Below, in pieces: positions 37,022 to 46,734 of a DNA stretch of 64,000 bases. The notes below the pieces were generated by a model that had not been told where the DNA came from, did no database searches, and saw only the letters and a list, made by a program, of their open reading frames with translations. The DNA lies in contig JAQUOU010000006.1 in NCBI GenBank assembly GCA_028716975.1, positions 124,001 through 188,000 of the forward strand, given 5' to 3'. The position numbers were made by a program, and so were the translations under genes. Position 1 is the stretch's first letter. Each line of letters begins with the position of its first letter. Origin of the DNA: Methylobacter sp. GTDB taxonomy: Bacteria; Pseudomonadota; Gammaproteobacteria; Methylococcales; Methylomonadaceae.

Positions 37022-38461
37022 ATGGAAATTTTAAATCTTGCAAGACAATCTATCCTGACGCCGGTTGGAATACACGATGGTGATATTGAAAAAATTATGA
37101 GCCGATTGCTCAGTTCGCCGGTTGATGCGGCGGATATCTATTTTCAGTCCAGCCATTCTGAATCCTGGGTCATGGAAGGCGGCATTATTAAAGAGGGTAG
37201 CCATAATATCGATCAGGGCGCAGGCGTGCGCGCGGTATCGGGTGAAAAAACCGGCTTTGCTTACAGTGACCGGATTGAACTCCCGGTATTGCTGGAAGCG
37301 GCCAATAATGTAAAAGCCATAGTCCGGCAAGGACAGGAAGCGCAAGTCGGATTGGTAAAGGCCGCAAACCGGTCGCCTTATTACCCTTCAATTAACCCGT
37401 TAAAATCATTGACTGATCAGCAGAAAATTGACTTATTGCGCAAAGTTGACAGCGAAACCCGCAAGCTGGATGGCCGTATCGAAGAAGTGATTGTCAGCAT
37501 GGTCGGCGTGCACGACAGTATTCTGGTCGCCAATCAGGACGGCTCGTTAGCGGCCGATGTGCGGCCTTTAGTGCGAATGAATGTGACGGTCATCGTGGAA
37601 GAGAACGGTCATCGCGAACAGGGCAGCATGGGCGGCGGAGCCCGCAGTGATTATAGTTGCTTTATAGAAGAGGATCAGGCGCTCGAATACGGCCGTGAAG
37701 CAGTCAGACAGGCCTTGGTGAATCTGGAAGCAACCGAAGCCCCCGCCGGCAATATGACGGTAGTGCTGGGGCCGGGCTGGCCCGGTATTTTACTGCACGA
37801 AGCGATTGGGCACGGTCTGGAAGGCGATTTTAACCGCAAAGGAACTTCGGCTTTTAGCGGTAGAGTCGGTGAGCGGGTTGCATCCGATTTGTGCACGGTT
37901 GTTGATGACGGTACCCTGGCTGGACGGCGCGGTTCGCTGAGTATTGATGATGAAGGCACGATTACTGAAAAAACCGTACTGATTGAAAACGGCATCCTGA
38001 AAGGCTACATGCAGGACAAGCTTAATGCCCGGTTAATGGGCGTTAAACCTACCGGTAACGGCCGCCGCCAATCGTACGCGCATTTACCCATGCCGCGCAT
38101 GACCAACACCTATATGCTGCCCGGGCCGCATAATCCCCAAGACATTATAAAATCGGTAAAAAAGGGTTTGTATGCCAGGAATTTTGCCGGCGGTCAGGTC
38201 GATATAACCTCGGGTAAATTTGTATTTTCCGCCAGCGAAGCGTATCTGATTGAAAACGGCAGGATAACCCGTCCGGTTAAAGGCGCCACCTTGATCGGTA
38301 ATGGACCTGATGTATTAACTAAAGTGTCTATGGTCGGTAATGACCTTGAACTGGATAGCGGCGTCGGCACTTGCGGCAAAGACGGGCAAAGCGTGCCGGT
38401 TGGGGTAGGCCAGCCTACCTTGAAGATTGATGGCTTGACTATTGGCGGAACAAGTGTTTAG
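37022..38461 (+). CDS. tldD: TldD metalloprotease subunit
   Basis: 479 aa. The catalytic zinc motif HEAIGH (259-264; H-E-x3-H) identifies TldD, the active subunit of the TldD/TldE heterodimer that trims unfolded peptides, matures microcin B17 and degrades CcdA. The C-terminal G-x-G-T-C-G-K ([10 protein letters not shown]) is conserved. Its partner pmbA lies 570 bases downstream, separated by two small genes. Confidence 0.96.
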   Translation: MEILNLARQSILTPVGIHDGDIEKIMSRLLSSPVDAADIYFQSSHSESWVMEGGIIKEGSHNIDQGAGVRAVSGEKTGFAYSDRIELPVLLEAANNVKAIVRQGQEAQVGLVKAANRSPYYPSINPLKSLTDQQKIDLLRKVDSETRKLDGRIEEVIVSMVGVHDSILVANQDGSLAADVRPLVRMNVTVIVEENGHREQGSMGGGARSDYSCFIEEDQALEYGREAVRQALVNLEATEAPAGNMTVVLGPGWPGILLHEAIGHGLEGDFNRKGTSAFSGRVGERVASDLCTVVDDGTLAGRRGSLSIDDEGTITEKTVLIENGILKGYMQDKLNARLMGVKPTGNGRRQSYAHLPMPRMTNTYMLPGPHNPQDIIKSVKKGLYARNFAGGQVDITSGKFVFSASEAYLIENGRITRPVKGATLIGNGPDVLTKVSMVGNDLELDSGVGTCGKDGQSVPVGVGQPTLKIDGLTIGGTSV

Positions 38462-38469
38462 GTTGAGTG

Positions 38470-38718
38470 ATGAAGTTTACTCAATATTTTCTTTATACAA
38501 GAAATAGGCCTGATAGATCTATTATAAAACTTGAATGGATTGAAAGTGTCATTAAGAATCCGTGTGAAATAAAAGAGCAAGCGGATGGACGATTTAAAAA
38601 GTGGGGGTTTATTCAAGCAGAGGGAAGATATTTAAGAGTAATTTTGCTCGAAGATGAAGAGACGGTACATAATGCTTTCTTTGATAGAAATTTTAAAGAG
38701 GTAGTTAATGAAAATTAA
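38470..38718 (+). CDS. Small DUF4258-like protein, toxin-like partner
   Basis: 82 aa from the ATG at 38470. Basic-aromatic N-terminus (FTQYFLYTRNRPDRS), then IEWIESV-type helix and GRYLRVILLEDEETVHNAFFD strands, resembling DUF4258/BrnT-like RNase-fold small proteins. It overlaps the following DUF2283-like gene by 11 bases. Pairs of this kind are often annotated as toxin-antitoxin, but activity is unproven. Confidence 0.6.
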   Translation: MKFTQYFLYTRNRPDRSIIKLEWIESVIKNPCEIKEQADGRFKKWGFIQAEGRYLRVILLEDEETVHNAFFDRNFKEVVNEN

Positions 38719-38914
38719 ATATTTTGAGGATACTGATACAGCACTGCTGGAGTTTTCAGAGCGTCCGGTCTTTGAGACTAAGGAAATTAACGAAAATATT
38801 TATCTGGATTTGGATGTGAAAGGAAATTTGATTGGCATGACCATTGAACATGCGTTATCTCAAGCCAATATAAATGAAATCTCATTTCAGCAGATAACCC
38901 GACAAACGGCCTAA
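38708..38914 (+). CDS. DUF2283-like protein, antitoxin-like partner
   Basis: 68 aa, MKIKYFEDTDTALLEF with IYLDLDVKGNLIGMTIEHA, the DUF2283 layout (short beta-rich). It starts inside the preceding gene. Together the two form a compact cassette wedged between tldD and pmbA. Confidence 0.75.
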   Translation: MKIKYFEDTDTALLEFSERPVFETKEINENIYLDLDVKGNLIGMTIEHALSQANINEISFQQITRQTA

Positions 38915-39028
38915 AATCAGAATAACATCCCAGCTTGGGTTAGCTGCTTTATGGCCTAACTCTACAGTTCAAGCCACTTGTGTTGGACCATACTACACTA
39001 ATCCAGCCTACCAAATACAGAGAGCATC

Positions 39029-40360
39029 GTGCAAAATCAGCAAGAAATCAATCGTTTAAAAAATATCGTTCAAGAATTACTGGATGAGGCTGTGAAACAG
39101 GGGGCCAGTGCGGCGGAGGCGGGCTTGAGCCAGGAAAACGGTTTATCCGTATCGGCCCGTCTGGGTGATGTTGAGACCATAGAGCATCATTGCGACCAAG
39201 GCTTGGGCGTAACCGTCTACTTTGGCCGGCGCAAAGGTTCAGCCAGTACGACCGATCTTTCCTCGGCTTCAATTAAAGAAACAGTAAGTGCTGCATGCAG
39301 TATTGCCCGCTATACTAGTGACGATAATTACGCAGGATTGCCGGATAAAGAACTATTGGCAACTGAATTTCCGGATCTTGATCTAAATCATCCGTGGGCT
39401 ATTAGCGCGGATGAAGCCATTGCTCTGGCCATTGAATGTGAAGATGCCGCGCGCAGCTTTCATCCTGAAATCAGCAATTCCGAAGGGGCATCAATCAATA
39501 CCCATCAAGGCATCCGGGTGATGGGAAATACGCTGGGCTTTCTTCACGGTTATGCTTCAACCCGCCATTCCTTGAGTTGTTCGGTATTAGCGCAGCGTGG
39601 AGACAGCATGCAGCGCGATTACTGGTACAGCGTTGCCAGAAATGCGCTCAATTTGGAACCCGCAGTTGACGTGGGTAAAAAATCGGCGCAACGAGCATTA
39701 CGGCGATTAGAGGCGCGCAGTTTAAGCACCAGGCAGAGCCCGGTTTTATATTGCGCTGAAACTGCTTCCGGCTTGTTGGGTTCGTTTATTGGCGCAATCA
39801 GCGGCGGCAATTTATACCGCAAGTCATCCTTTTTACTTGATGCGCTGGGAACGCAGGTTTTCCCTAAATTTATCCATATTTATGAGCAGCCTTTTTTAAA
39901 AGGCGCGCTAGGTAGTTCTGCATATGATGGCGAAGGGGTGGCGACTAAAGCGCGAGATATTGTTAGTGAAGGAATTTTGCAAGGTTATGTATTAAGCACG
40001 TATTCTGCACGTAAGCTGGGCATGCAGAGCACCGGCAATGCCGGCGGCGTGCATAACTTAACCATAACGCCGGGTCAGCTTGATTACCCGGCTATGTTAA
40101 AAGAACTCAATACAGGTCTTTTAGTCACCGAACTAATGGGGCAGGGCGTTAACATGGTCACCGGGGATTATTCCCGTGGCGCGGCGGGATTCTGGGTGGA
40201 GAATGGTGAAATCCAATATCCGGTTGAAGAAATAACCATAGCCGGTAACCTGAAAGACATGTTTAAAAATATTATTGCCGTGGGCAGCGATGTCGATTAT
40301 CGCGGCAATATCCGCACCGGCTCTATATTGGCCGAGCGTATGTCGATTGCCGGGGAATAA
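39029..40360 (+). CDS. pmbA: PmbA/TldE, partner of TldD
   Basis: 443 aa, GTG start. Same fold as TldD but without the HExxxH zinc site, as expected for TldE. Conserved patches include GLGVTVYFGRRKGSASTTDLS, AKTGYSAR-like SAYDGEGVAT, and STGNAGGVHNL. It forms the heterodimer with TldD encoded just upstream. Confidence 0.95.
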   Translation: MQNQQEINRLKNIVQELLDEAVKQGASAAEAGLSQENGLSVSARLGDVETIEHHCDQGLGVTVYFGRRKGSASTTDLSSASIKETVSAACSIARYTSDDNYAGLPDKELLATEFPDLDLNHPWAISADEAIALAIECEDAARSFHPEISNSEGASINTHQGIRVMGNTLGFLHGYASTRHSLSCSVLAQRGDSMQRDYWYSVARNALNLEPAVDVGKKSAQRALRRLEARSLSTRQSPVLYCAETASGLLGSFIGAISGGNLYRKSSFLLDALGTQVFPKFIHIYEQPFLKGALGSSAYDGEGVATKARDIVSEGILQGYVLSTYSARKLGMQSTGNAGGVHNLTITPGQLDYPAMLKELNTGLLVTELMGQGVNMVTGDYSRGAAGFWVENGEIQYPVEEITIAGNLKDMFKNIIAVGSDVDYRGNIRTGSILAERMSIAGE

Positions 40361-40417
40361 GCCTGTTGTTATGATGTCTCGTATTGAATCGTCATCCTTG
40401 ATAGTAGAGGCAAAATC

Positions 40418-41014
40418 ATGTTAGCAGATTTACAATTTTCTGATACCCGGATTAGCGAGGAAGATTACTTAGCGGGTGAATTAATCAGCGAAATCAAGCA
40501 TCAGTATATTGACGGCTACGTTTATGCGATGGCGGGCGCCAGCAGGAATCATGAAAGAATCGCGGGTAACGTTTTTGGTGAACTAAGAAATTTTTTAAAA
40601 GACAAACCTTGTGAACCGTTCAGCTCCGATCTGAAAATCAAAGTCGGCAGCCAATTTTTTTACCCTGATGTGATGGTTGTTTGTGCCGAAGATAAACAAC
40701 ACGATTATTACACTGAGTCGCCGGTGATTGTTGTTGAAGTCTTGTCGAAATCTTCACGACGCCTCGATGAAACGACTAAACGCATTTCGTACCAGAATAT
40801 CCCCAGCCTGAAAGAATACGTTTTGATTGAACAGGATTTTGTCGATGTTGAGGTCTGCCGGAAAAGCGAAGGCTGGATTTCCAATCATTATTTTATGGGC
40901 GATAGCGTATTGTTGGAGGCGATTGATTTAACGCTAACAGTTGAAGAAATCTATGCTCGCGTCGATAATGATGAGGTTCGTTCCTATCTTCAAGAGCAAC
41001 AAGCGCAACTCTAA
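40418..41014 (+). CDS. Uma2 family (DUF820) endonuclease-like protein
   Basis: 198 aa with the PD-(D/E)xK-like Uma2 pattern: ISEEDYLAGE, HERIAGNVFGEL, then FYPDVMVV and PVIVVEVLS with the E-V-L-S motif, and KRISYQNIPSLKEYVLI. Uma2 proteins are common in cyanobacteria and in mobile or stress contexts; the role is unknown. Converges on pyrD with a 7-base gap. Confidence 0.85.
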   Translation: MLADLQFSDTRISEEDYLAGELISEIKHQYIDGYVYAMAGASRNHERIAGNVFGELRNFLKDKPCEPFSSDLKIKVGSQFFYPDVMVVCAEDKQHDYYTESPVIVVEVLSKSSRRLDETTKRISYQNIPSLKEYVLIEQDFVDVEVCRKSEGWISNHYFMGDSVLLEAIDLTLTVEEIYARVDNDEVRSYLQEQQAQL

Positions 41015-41021
41015 CAGGCGT

Positions 41022-42035
41022 TCAAAGGTTCTGCACAATATCCGCTATCAACTGCGGCCCTTGGTAAATAAGGCCGCTATAAATTTGTACCAGACTCGCG
41101 CCCGCCTTTAATTTTTCCTGCGCATCAGCGGCGCTTAAAATGCCGCCGGCTGCAATAATCGGGATTTTGCCGTTCAGTTCAACGGCTAATTGGCCCACGA
41201 CTGCAGTAGATTTTTCCCTAACCGGCGCGCCGCTTAATCCGCCGGTTTCCGAGGCCAGCGGATGACCGGCAATCCTGTCCCGCGCAATGGTTGTGTTGGC
41301 GGCAATGACAGCATCGATTTTAAACTCCAGAAGCAAACCGGCAATATGGGCTATTTCATCGCCGGTTAAATCGGGGGCAATTTTCAGCGCTAACGGCACA
41401 TATTTTCCATGCTCCTGCTGCAGCTTAAACTGTTCTTCCTTCAGCGCGGAAACCAGGCTTTTAAGTTCATCGCCCTGCTGCAACCGGCGCAGGTTTTTGG
41501 TATTTGGCGAGGAAATATTAATGGTAATGTAGCCGGCGGATGAGTAGGCTTTGCGCAAACCGATTAAATAATCTTCCGCGGCATTTTCAATCGGCGTATC
41601 AAAATTCTTGCCGATATTGATACCCAGAATACCGGAATAACGGCTTTGTTTAACCTGGGCCAGCAGGTGATCTATGCCCTGATTATTAAAGCCCATGCGA
41701 TTGATAATGGCCTGATGCTCAGGCAACCTGAACAGGCGCGGTTTCGGATTGCCGGGCTGCGGGCGCGGAGTTACCGTGCCTATTTCGACAAAGCCAAAAC
41801 CCAACGCAGCCAAGGCATTAATGTAATCACCGTTTTTATCCAGACCGGCGGCAAGACCGACCGGATTTTTAAATTCCAGCCCCATTACCTGCACCGGCTT
41901 AGCTTCAATCGCAGGGTAAATCAATTTTGCTAAACCGGAAATATAGGCCATGTTGAGCAATTTAAGCGTCACTTTGTGAGCGGTTTCAGGATCAAGAGAA
42001 AATAGCAGCGGGCGAATTAATGGATAAAGATTCAT
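41022..42035 (-). CDS. pyrD: PyrD, quinone-dependent dihydroorotate dehydrogenase
   Basis: 337 aa from the ATG at 42035 (E. coli 336). A TTG three codons upstream is less likely. The FMN and substrate sites: [53 protein letters not shown] and IAAGGILS. A class 2 membrane-associated enzyme of pyrimidine synthesis. Confidence 0.96.
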   Translation of the reverse strand: MNLYPLIRPLLFSLDPETAHKVTLKLLNMAYISGLAKLIYPAIEAKPVQVMGLEFKNPVGLAAGLDKNGDYINALAALGFGFVEIGTVTPRPQPGNPKPRLFRLPEHQAIINRMGFNNQGIDHLLAQVKQSRYSGILGINIGKNFDTPIENAAEDYLIGLRKAYSSAGYITINISSPNTKNLRRLQQGDELKSLVSALKEEQFKLQQEHGKYVPLALKIAPDLTGDEIAHIAGLLLEFKIDAVIAANTTIARDRIAGHPLASETGGLSGAPVREKSTAVVGQLAVELNGKIPIIAAGGILSAADAQEKLKAGASLVQIYSGLIYQGPQLIADIVQNL

Positions 42036-42074
42036 GGCTTGCAATCATGTATTTGTGTAAACAGGCTGAATAGA

Positions 42075-43175
42075 TCAGTGCGGGCTGGATAATTTATAAG
42101 GCTCCGGCGCGATTGCAGGCCGCCGGTTTAACACAAGATCAGCCATGAGTTGCGCAGAGGCCGGGCCCATTGCCAGGCCATTCCTGAAATGCCCGGCATT
42201 AATGCCTAGATTGACGATTTCAGGATGTATGTCAATATACGGCACGCCATGTTCAGTGCCCGGCCTTAATCCCGCCCAGTGATTGATGAGGGGAAAGTTT
42301 TTAAGAGACGGCATTAAATTTAAGGCAAAATCAGTCAGCCGAGTCCGTGCTTCCATCGATGTTGTTTTATTAAAATCATCCAGCTCTACCGTGCTTCCGG
42401 CAAGAATTTTACCGTCACGCCGCGGGATCAGGTAGCGATCATCATCCAGCACCATATAAGGCAAGGTTTCAGGCGTGGCATCAAACAACAGCATTTGTCC
42501 TTTAACCGGGATGATTTTGGGCGCCTCACCGGCAAGAGCAGGAAAAAGTTCCTTGAACAGCTTGCCGGTCCATGCGCCGGCGGAAATAATCAATTGATCG
42601 ACAGCCAATTGACCGGTTGTAGTACTGATAGCGGTAATGCGGTTTTTGTCCAGGGTAAGGGCTTTCAATTCACAATGTTCACGAATAATTACGCCTTTAT
42701 TGATCAAGTCCTGTATCAAGGATTTAACCAGCCGAGGATTGCGCGCCTGGGCAATTTCTGGCAGCCAGAGCGGATTGTCAGGGTTGGTGTCAAGCGCCTT
42801 AAAAAAATCAGCATCCGCTTTTTGAAATGAAATATTGTTAATCTGGCACCAGTTGATAGCCGCATCAATATCAGGATTTTTAGTAATCAGCAAACCGCAG
42901 GGAGTCCATTCAGGATCGATTTGGGTCCCGGTAATCAGCTGCGAGGCCAGCTCCGGATATAATTTCAGGCTTTGTATGACCAGCCGGGTAATCGCATTTG
43001 CTTGACGCCAGGGGTAAAGCGGAAGCAGAATACCTCCGCCTGCCCAGGAAGATTCTTGTCCCGGCAGGTTTTTTTCGATAATCATAACTGTGGCGCCGGC
43101 CAGGCAAAATTCCCGGGCGGTAAGCAGCCCGATAATGCCGCCGCCAATAATGGTGATATCCGGAGTTTCAGTCAT
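42075..43175 (-). CDS. thiO: ThiO, FAD-dependent glycine oxidase
   Basis: 366 aa from the ATG at 43175; a TTG three codons upstream is less likely. Rossmann FAD motif ITIIGGGIIGLLTAREF, GQESSWAGGGILLPLYPW, and a C-terminal GLRPGTEHGVPYI followed by GHFRNGLAMGPASA. It oxidises glycine to iminoglycine for the thiamin thiazole ring. No TPP riboswitch is visible upstream. Confidence 0.92.
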   Translation of the reverse strand: MTETPDITIIGGGIIGLLTAREFCLAGATVMIIEKNLPGQESSWAGGGILLPLYPWRQANAITRLVIQSLKLYPELASQLITGTQIDPEWTPCGLLITKNPDIDAAINWCQINNISFQKADADFFKALDTNPDNPLWLPEIAQARNPRLVKSLIQDLINKGVIIREHCELKALTLDKNRITAISTTTGQLAVDQLIISAGAWTGKLFKELFPALAGEAPKIIPVKGQMLLFDATPETLPYMVLDDDRYLIPRRDGKILAGSTVELDDFNKTTSMEARTRLTDFALNLMPSLKNFPLINHWAGLRPGTEHGVPYIDIHPEIVNLGINAGHFRNGLAMGPASAQLMADLVLNRRPAIAPEPYKLSSPH

Positions 43176-43778
43176 GAGTATCAAAAAAGTCAGGGCAAAA
43201 GCGATTTAGCCGAGTGTGAGATGGATAATCCAAAAATTAATTATAACGTACATATTCATCACAAAGCTAAAACGCCGTTTTGATCGCAAGCCTATTGAAG
43301 CGATATACGAAGCAAAGTATCTACCAGGTATCGCCCTCCATCTTTAAAGGGAATCGATTGGGAAGAAGGGTTTTTCCCGATTAGCAAGGAACCTCAGCCA
43401 ACACCGTCATACCGGCAGGGAAGCCGGTATCCTTGCCGGAATGACGAACTTTTTGGCGCTGGCTGAAGCATCTTGCTAATCAGGAGGGTTTTTGATTGCA
43501 AAGCAATTAATCGCCGCTAATACCCCGGTTTAAGTTCGGGTACAAACGGGGAGGAAAGTTAGAGGGCTATCCGAAATAGTTTGTTGTTTTTTGCCTACAT
43601 TTAACAATTAAAGTTAATGGTATCTGATTAGTTATTGATCTAAAAGGATTAATTGATAATAATAAAACAACAATTAAACTTGTAGTGAATTAGCTTTGCT
43701 GCTACTATCGGTATTGTGGAATAGGCTTTGTTGTAAGAAAGTCAATTTTGTAAAATAACAACCTCATGAGGGGGAATA
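43176..43778. other. Intergenic region between thiO and the outer-membrane protein gene
   Basis: About 600 bases between divergent genes. The middle carries an imperfect inverted-repeat element (43379-43481). The 200 bases before the outer-membrane gene are AT-rich and should contain its promoter; I cannot pick a convincing -35/-10 pair. Confidence 0.4.
43379..43481. repeat. Nested palindromic element (MITE-like)
   Basis: Outer arms GATTAGCAAG / CTTGCTAATC enclose CTCAGCCA / TGGCTGA arms, and these enclose CGTCATACCGGCAGGG / CCTTGCCGGAATGACG. The inner part is a widespread REP motif (CCGGCA-GGG-AAGCCGGTATCC). Total about 103 bp. It resembles a small non-autonomous element. Confidence 0.7.
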
Positions 43779-44729
43779 ATGATAAACAAAAGTAAACTGG
43801 TGCTGGGCATTGCCACAGCAACATTCACAATGGCGGCTGTAATGGTTTCACCCCAGGCTGCCGCACTTACCAAAGCAGAACGTATTGCTGCCGCTGCAAA
43901 TAACAAAGTGGATGCTTTGGAAGCTCAACTGCAGGCTATGCAGGCAGAATTAGCCAGCTTAAGAGCGGAAGCCAGCCGTCCGCGCATGGACGCTGATTCT
44001 GAAAAAGTCCAGGAACTGGATCAATGGATGGCATCGGTTAAATCCGCGCCGGTTAAGGAAGATCACCACGATAATACTATTTTCTTCCGGGGTGGGTTTG
44101 CACGTAATGACGTTAAAAGAAATGATCTGTTGACAGGTAATCAATTCGCTGGAAATGCATTGGGAGGAGGCAGAACAAATAAAGATGGCTGGTATGTAGG
44201 AGCAGGTTTCGATTTTAGCTTGACTGATGATGTCTGGGGGGCGATGGATGATACCCAAGTGCTGGCTGAGCTAATGTTCGAGTACAAAAATTTTGGCGCC
44301 AAGAACTTTAAAGGTGCCGCGCCGGGTGCAGCCCCAGGAACTGTTGGCGCAAACCCCGCCTGTACTCTGATTAATCTGGCGGCGGTTGATACTGCTGGAG
44401 CTCCAGGTCTGGCTGGTACGGCAAATTGCAACGGAGTAACTGTAAGCCAGTTCACCTTAACAGCCGCGCCAAAAATCAAATTCATGAAAGGCAGCGCTTT
44501 CAGGCCCTGGATTATCCCAATTGGTTTGGGCGTTCATGTCATCAGTCCGCCCTCTAACGGAGTAACGGTACTGAATCCCGGCATGATGTTTGGTGCAGGC
44601 GCCGATTATAAACTCTGGAAAGACATCTATATCGGTACCGACGTTCGTTACCACTTGACCGGTAGAAGCGTCGATGGAGTTAATACTGACGGCTTAACAG
44701 CTGGTGGTTACCTCGGTTTAGGTTTCTAA
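43779..44729 (+). CDS. Outer-membrane beta-barrel protein with N-terminal coiled coil
   Basis: 316 aa. Signal peptide ending SPQAAA (about 1-28), then a short coiled coil (KVDALEAQLQAMQAELASLRAE, with heptads, about 42-66). The C-terminal barrel has alternating strands ending in a terminal phenylalanine (LGLGF), typical of BamA substrates. A low-complexity GAAPGAAPGTVGANP loop occurs mid-barrel. Function is unknown; a porin or adhesin is possible. A strong terminator follows. Confidence 0.8.
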   Translation: MINKSKLVLGIATATFTMAAVMVSPQAAALTKAERIAAAANNKVDALEAQLQAMQAELASLRAEASRPRMDADSEKVQELDQWMASVKSAPVKEDHHDNTIFFRGGFARNDVKRNDLLTGNQFAGNALGGGRTNKDGWYVGAGFDFSLTDDVWGAMDDTQVLAELMFEYKNFGAKNFKGAAPGAAPGTVGANPACTLINLAAVDTAGAPGLAGTANCNGVTVSQFTLTAAPKIKFMKGSAFRPWIIPIGLGVHVISPPSNGVTVLNPGMMFGAGADYKLWKDIYIGTDVRYHLTGRSVDGVNTDGLTAGGYLGLGF

Positions 44730-44758
44730 GCCCAGCGCTTAAAACCGGACTGATAAAA

Positions 44759-44787
44759 GGGAGGGATTTTAACCCCTCCCTTTTTTT
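44759..44787 (+). terminator. Intrinsic terminator of the outer-membrane protein gene
   Basis: Stem GGGAGGG / CCCTCCC (7 bp, 8-base loop) followed by seven T residues, 30 bases after the stop codon. Confidence 0.9.
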
Positions 44788-44832
44788 ATGCCTAAAAAAA
44801 GCGCTTGATTTCGGCATTAACATAAACACCTT

Positions 44833-44948
44833 TAACCTAAAAACCGCAGTGGAGGACACCAAATGGGTGAGCGTGTGAAAGCCGTTCATGCTTCGACAGG
44901 CTCAGTACGAACGGCTTTCACACGCTCACCCTGCGGTTTTTAGGTTTA
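44833..44948. repeat. Large REP-type palindrome with nested perfect arms
   Basis: An outer 17-bp inverted pair (TAACCTAAAAACCGCAG and its complement, 44833-44849 and 44932-44948) encloses a perfect 23-bp inverted pair (44865-44887 / 44909-44931, beginning GGGTGAGCGTGTGAAAG). The loop is the REP core CTTCGACAGGCTCAGTAC. It is the largest member of the dispersed family seen here. Confidence 0.85.
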
Positions 44949-45021
44949 ACTTTACATTTTGTACTGCAAAGTCTTATTATGACCCTTAATTTGGTACCAT
45001 AAAAAGACAGAGAGTGTGATT

Positions 45022-45291
45022 ATGAGCATTTTGCAGGATATTCGGCCAGTGAGTTATTTAAAATCCAGATCCGCGGATATTTTAAAACAGGTTAATGAAA
45101 CCCATAGACCTATTATCATTACCCAGAATGGAGAACCCAAAGCGGTGTTGCAAGATCCCGAAAGTTATGAAAATATGAGAAACACTATTGGCTTGCTTAA
45201 ACTCCTCTCCCAGGCCGAAGAAGATATCAGGCAAGGCAAGACGATTGCGCAAAATCAGGTTTTTCAAAATATTGAGAAACTTCTGGACTGA
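45022..45291 (+). CDS. Phd/YefM-type antitoxin
   Basis: 89 aa from the ATG at 45022. It has the Phd/YefM N-terminal fold, PVSYLKSRSADILKQV, then RPIIITQNGEPKAVLQDPESYE, and a helical tail (LLKLLSQAEEDIRQGK) that would bind the toxin. The ParE-like toxin gene starts 2 bases after its stop, so this is the antitoxin and autorepressor of a type II pair. Confidence 0.9.
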   Translation: MSILQDIRPVSYLKSRSADILKQVNETHRPIIITQNGEPKAVLQDPESYENMRNTIGLLKLLSQAEEDIRQGKTIAQNQVFQNIEKLLD

Positions 45292-45293
45292 AA

Positions 45294-45629
45294 GTGAATG
45301 CTGATTATCAGGTCAGATGGACCCATACAGCGGAAAGCGATTTGGCTGAAATTATTCAATATATTATGCAAAACAGCCCTGCCGCTGCAAATGAGGTATT
45401 TAAGAAGATTAAAATAAAAACAGAAAATTTGGCTTTATTGCCTGATAGAGGCAGAATCGTTCCTGAGTTATTTAGCCAGGGCATTTCTTTATACAAGGAA
45501 ATAATTATTGCACCGTGGAGAGTTATGTACCGGATAGTTGAGAAAACAGTTTTTATTTTAGCCGTTATAGATTCCCGCCGTAATATAGAAGATGTATTGT
45601 TAGAACGCTTAATTCGAAATAATCAATGA
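45294..45629 (+). CDS. ParE/RelE superfamily toxin
   Basis: 111 aa, GTG start. It has WTHTAESDLAEIIQYI (helix 1), LALLPDRGRIVPEL and the WRVMYRIVEKTVFILAVIDSRR core of ParE-type toxins, which target gyrase or, in the RelE branch, ribosome-bound mRNA. Its stop overlaps the start of pip (ATGA). Confidence 0.9.
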   Translation: MNADYQVRWTHTAESDLAEIIQYIMQNSPAAANEVFKKIKIKTENLALLPDRGRIVPELFSQGISLYKEIIIAPWRVMYRIVEKTVFILAVIDSRRNIEDVLLERLIRNNQ

Positions 45630-46591
45630 AAACTCTTTATCCTGAAATCCAGCCCCACCATACTTTTTTTCTTGAAACCGGCAGCAAACATTCAGTATAT
45701 GTAGAACTTAGCGGTAATCCTGACGGGTTTCCGGTGATTTTTCTGCATGGCGGGCCGTGTTCCGGCACTAAACCGGATCACCGGCGTTTTTTTAATCCTG
45801 AATTTTATCGCATTATCCTGTTTGATCAGCGCGGTTGCGGTCAATCCTTGCCTTTTGGCGAACTGGAAGACAATACCACTGGGGATTTAATCGATGATAT
45901 GGAGCGCATCCGGCAGCAATTGGGAATAGACCGGTGGCTGGTTTTCGGCGGCTCCTGGGGCGCGACTCTTGCCTTGCTGTATGCCCAAAAGCATAAAAAT
46001 CCGGTTGCAGGATTGATTATTCGCGGGGTATTTTTGGCGCGGCGGATGGATCTGGACTGGTTTGCCAAAGACGGGGCGAATCGTATTTATCCCGAGCAAT
46101 GGCAGCGGCTTGTTGAAAGTATCCCGGAACAGCAACGCGAAAATCTTCTGCAAGGAGTATCCCAGGCATTATGGGGTGAAGACGAGGTAACAAGACTTCG
46201 GGTCGCCAAGGAATGGACGGCCTGGAACGGGCAAGTTGCAATGGGTAATAATTTTGAACGTAATAATTGTCAGCCGGCTGCGCAAAACGGTAATACGGCT
46301 GACAAGCTAGTCAAGCAGGTGCGCATGGAAGTGCATTATGCTATGAATAATTATTTTATTGAAGAAAACCGGATTCTGGAAAACTGCGGCGGACTATCGG
46401 GAATACCGGCAATTATCATTCATGGACGTAATGACCTGGTATGCCCTATCGAAGCCGCGATGAAGCTGCATCAGGCTTTGCCTGATGCAGAATATATCAT
46501 ATTGCCCAATGCCGGACATGTTGCCCAAAATGAAGAAATGATCGATGCCCTGATTTCTGCAACCGATAAGTTTGCAGAAAAACTGATTTAA
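45626..46591 (+). CDS. pip: Proline iminopeptidase
   Basis: 321 aa alpha/beta-hydrolase (S33). It has the oxyanion HGGPCSGTKPDHRRFF and DQRGCGQS motifs, the nucleophile GGSWGATLAL, and a C-terminal GRNDLVCP...GHVAQNE pair supplying Asp and His. It removes N-terminal proline. Translation overlaps the ParE stop, so its expression is tied to the toxin-antitoxin operon. Confidence 0.93.
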   Translation: MKTLYPEIQPHHTFFLETGSKHSVYVELSGNPDGFPVIFLHGGPCSGTKPDHRRFFNPEFYRIILFDQRGCGQSLPFGELEDNTTGDLIDDMERIRQQLGIDRWLVFGGSWGATLALLYAQKHKNPVAGLIIRGVFLARRMDLDWFAKDGANRIYPEQWQRLVESIPEQQRENLLQGVSQALWGEDEVTRLRVAKEWTAWNGQVAMGNNFERNNCQPAAQNGNTADKLVKQVRMEVHYAMNNYFIEENRILENCGGLSGIPAIIIHGRNDLVCPIEAAMKLHQALPDAEYIILPNAGHVAQNEEMIDALISATDKFAEKLI

Positions 46592-46734
46592 GTGAAGCAA
46601 GGTTTTACGGATTACCAAAGATTATCAGCTATAAGAAATTAACTTCATGCAGGTATTCAGGGTACCTCGGAAATGCTATTTCGGCTGAGACTTAATTAAG
46701 TATTCAGGAAAAAATCAATCAGAATGCAGCAAAG

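Noticed and set aside
43176-43330. Possible TPP riboswitch before thiO
   Set aside because: Searched the leader for the conserved CUGAGA and ACCUGAU elements on the minus strand; none is present.
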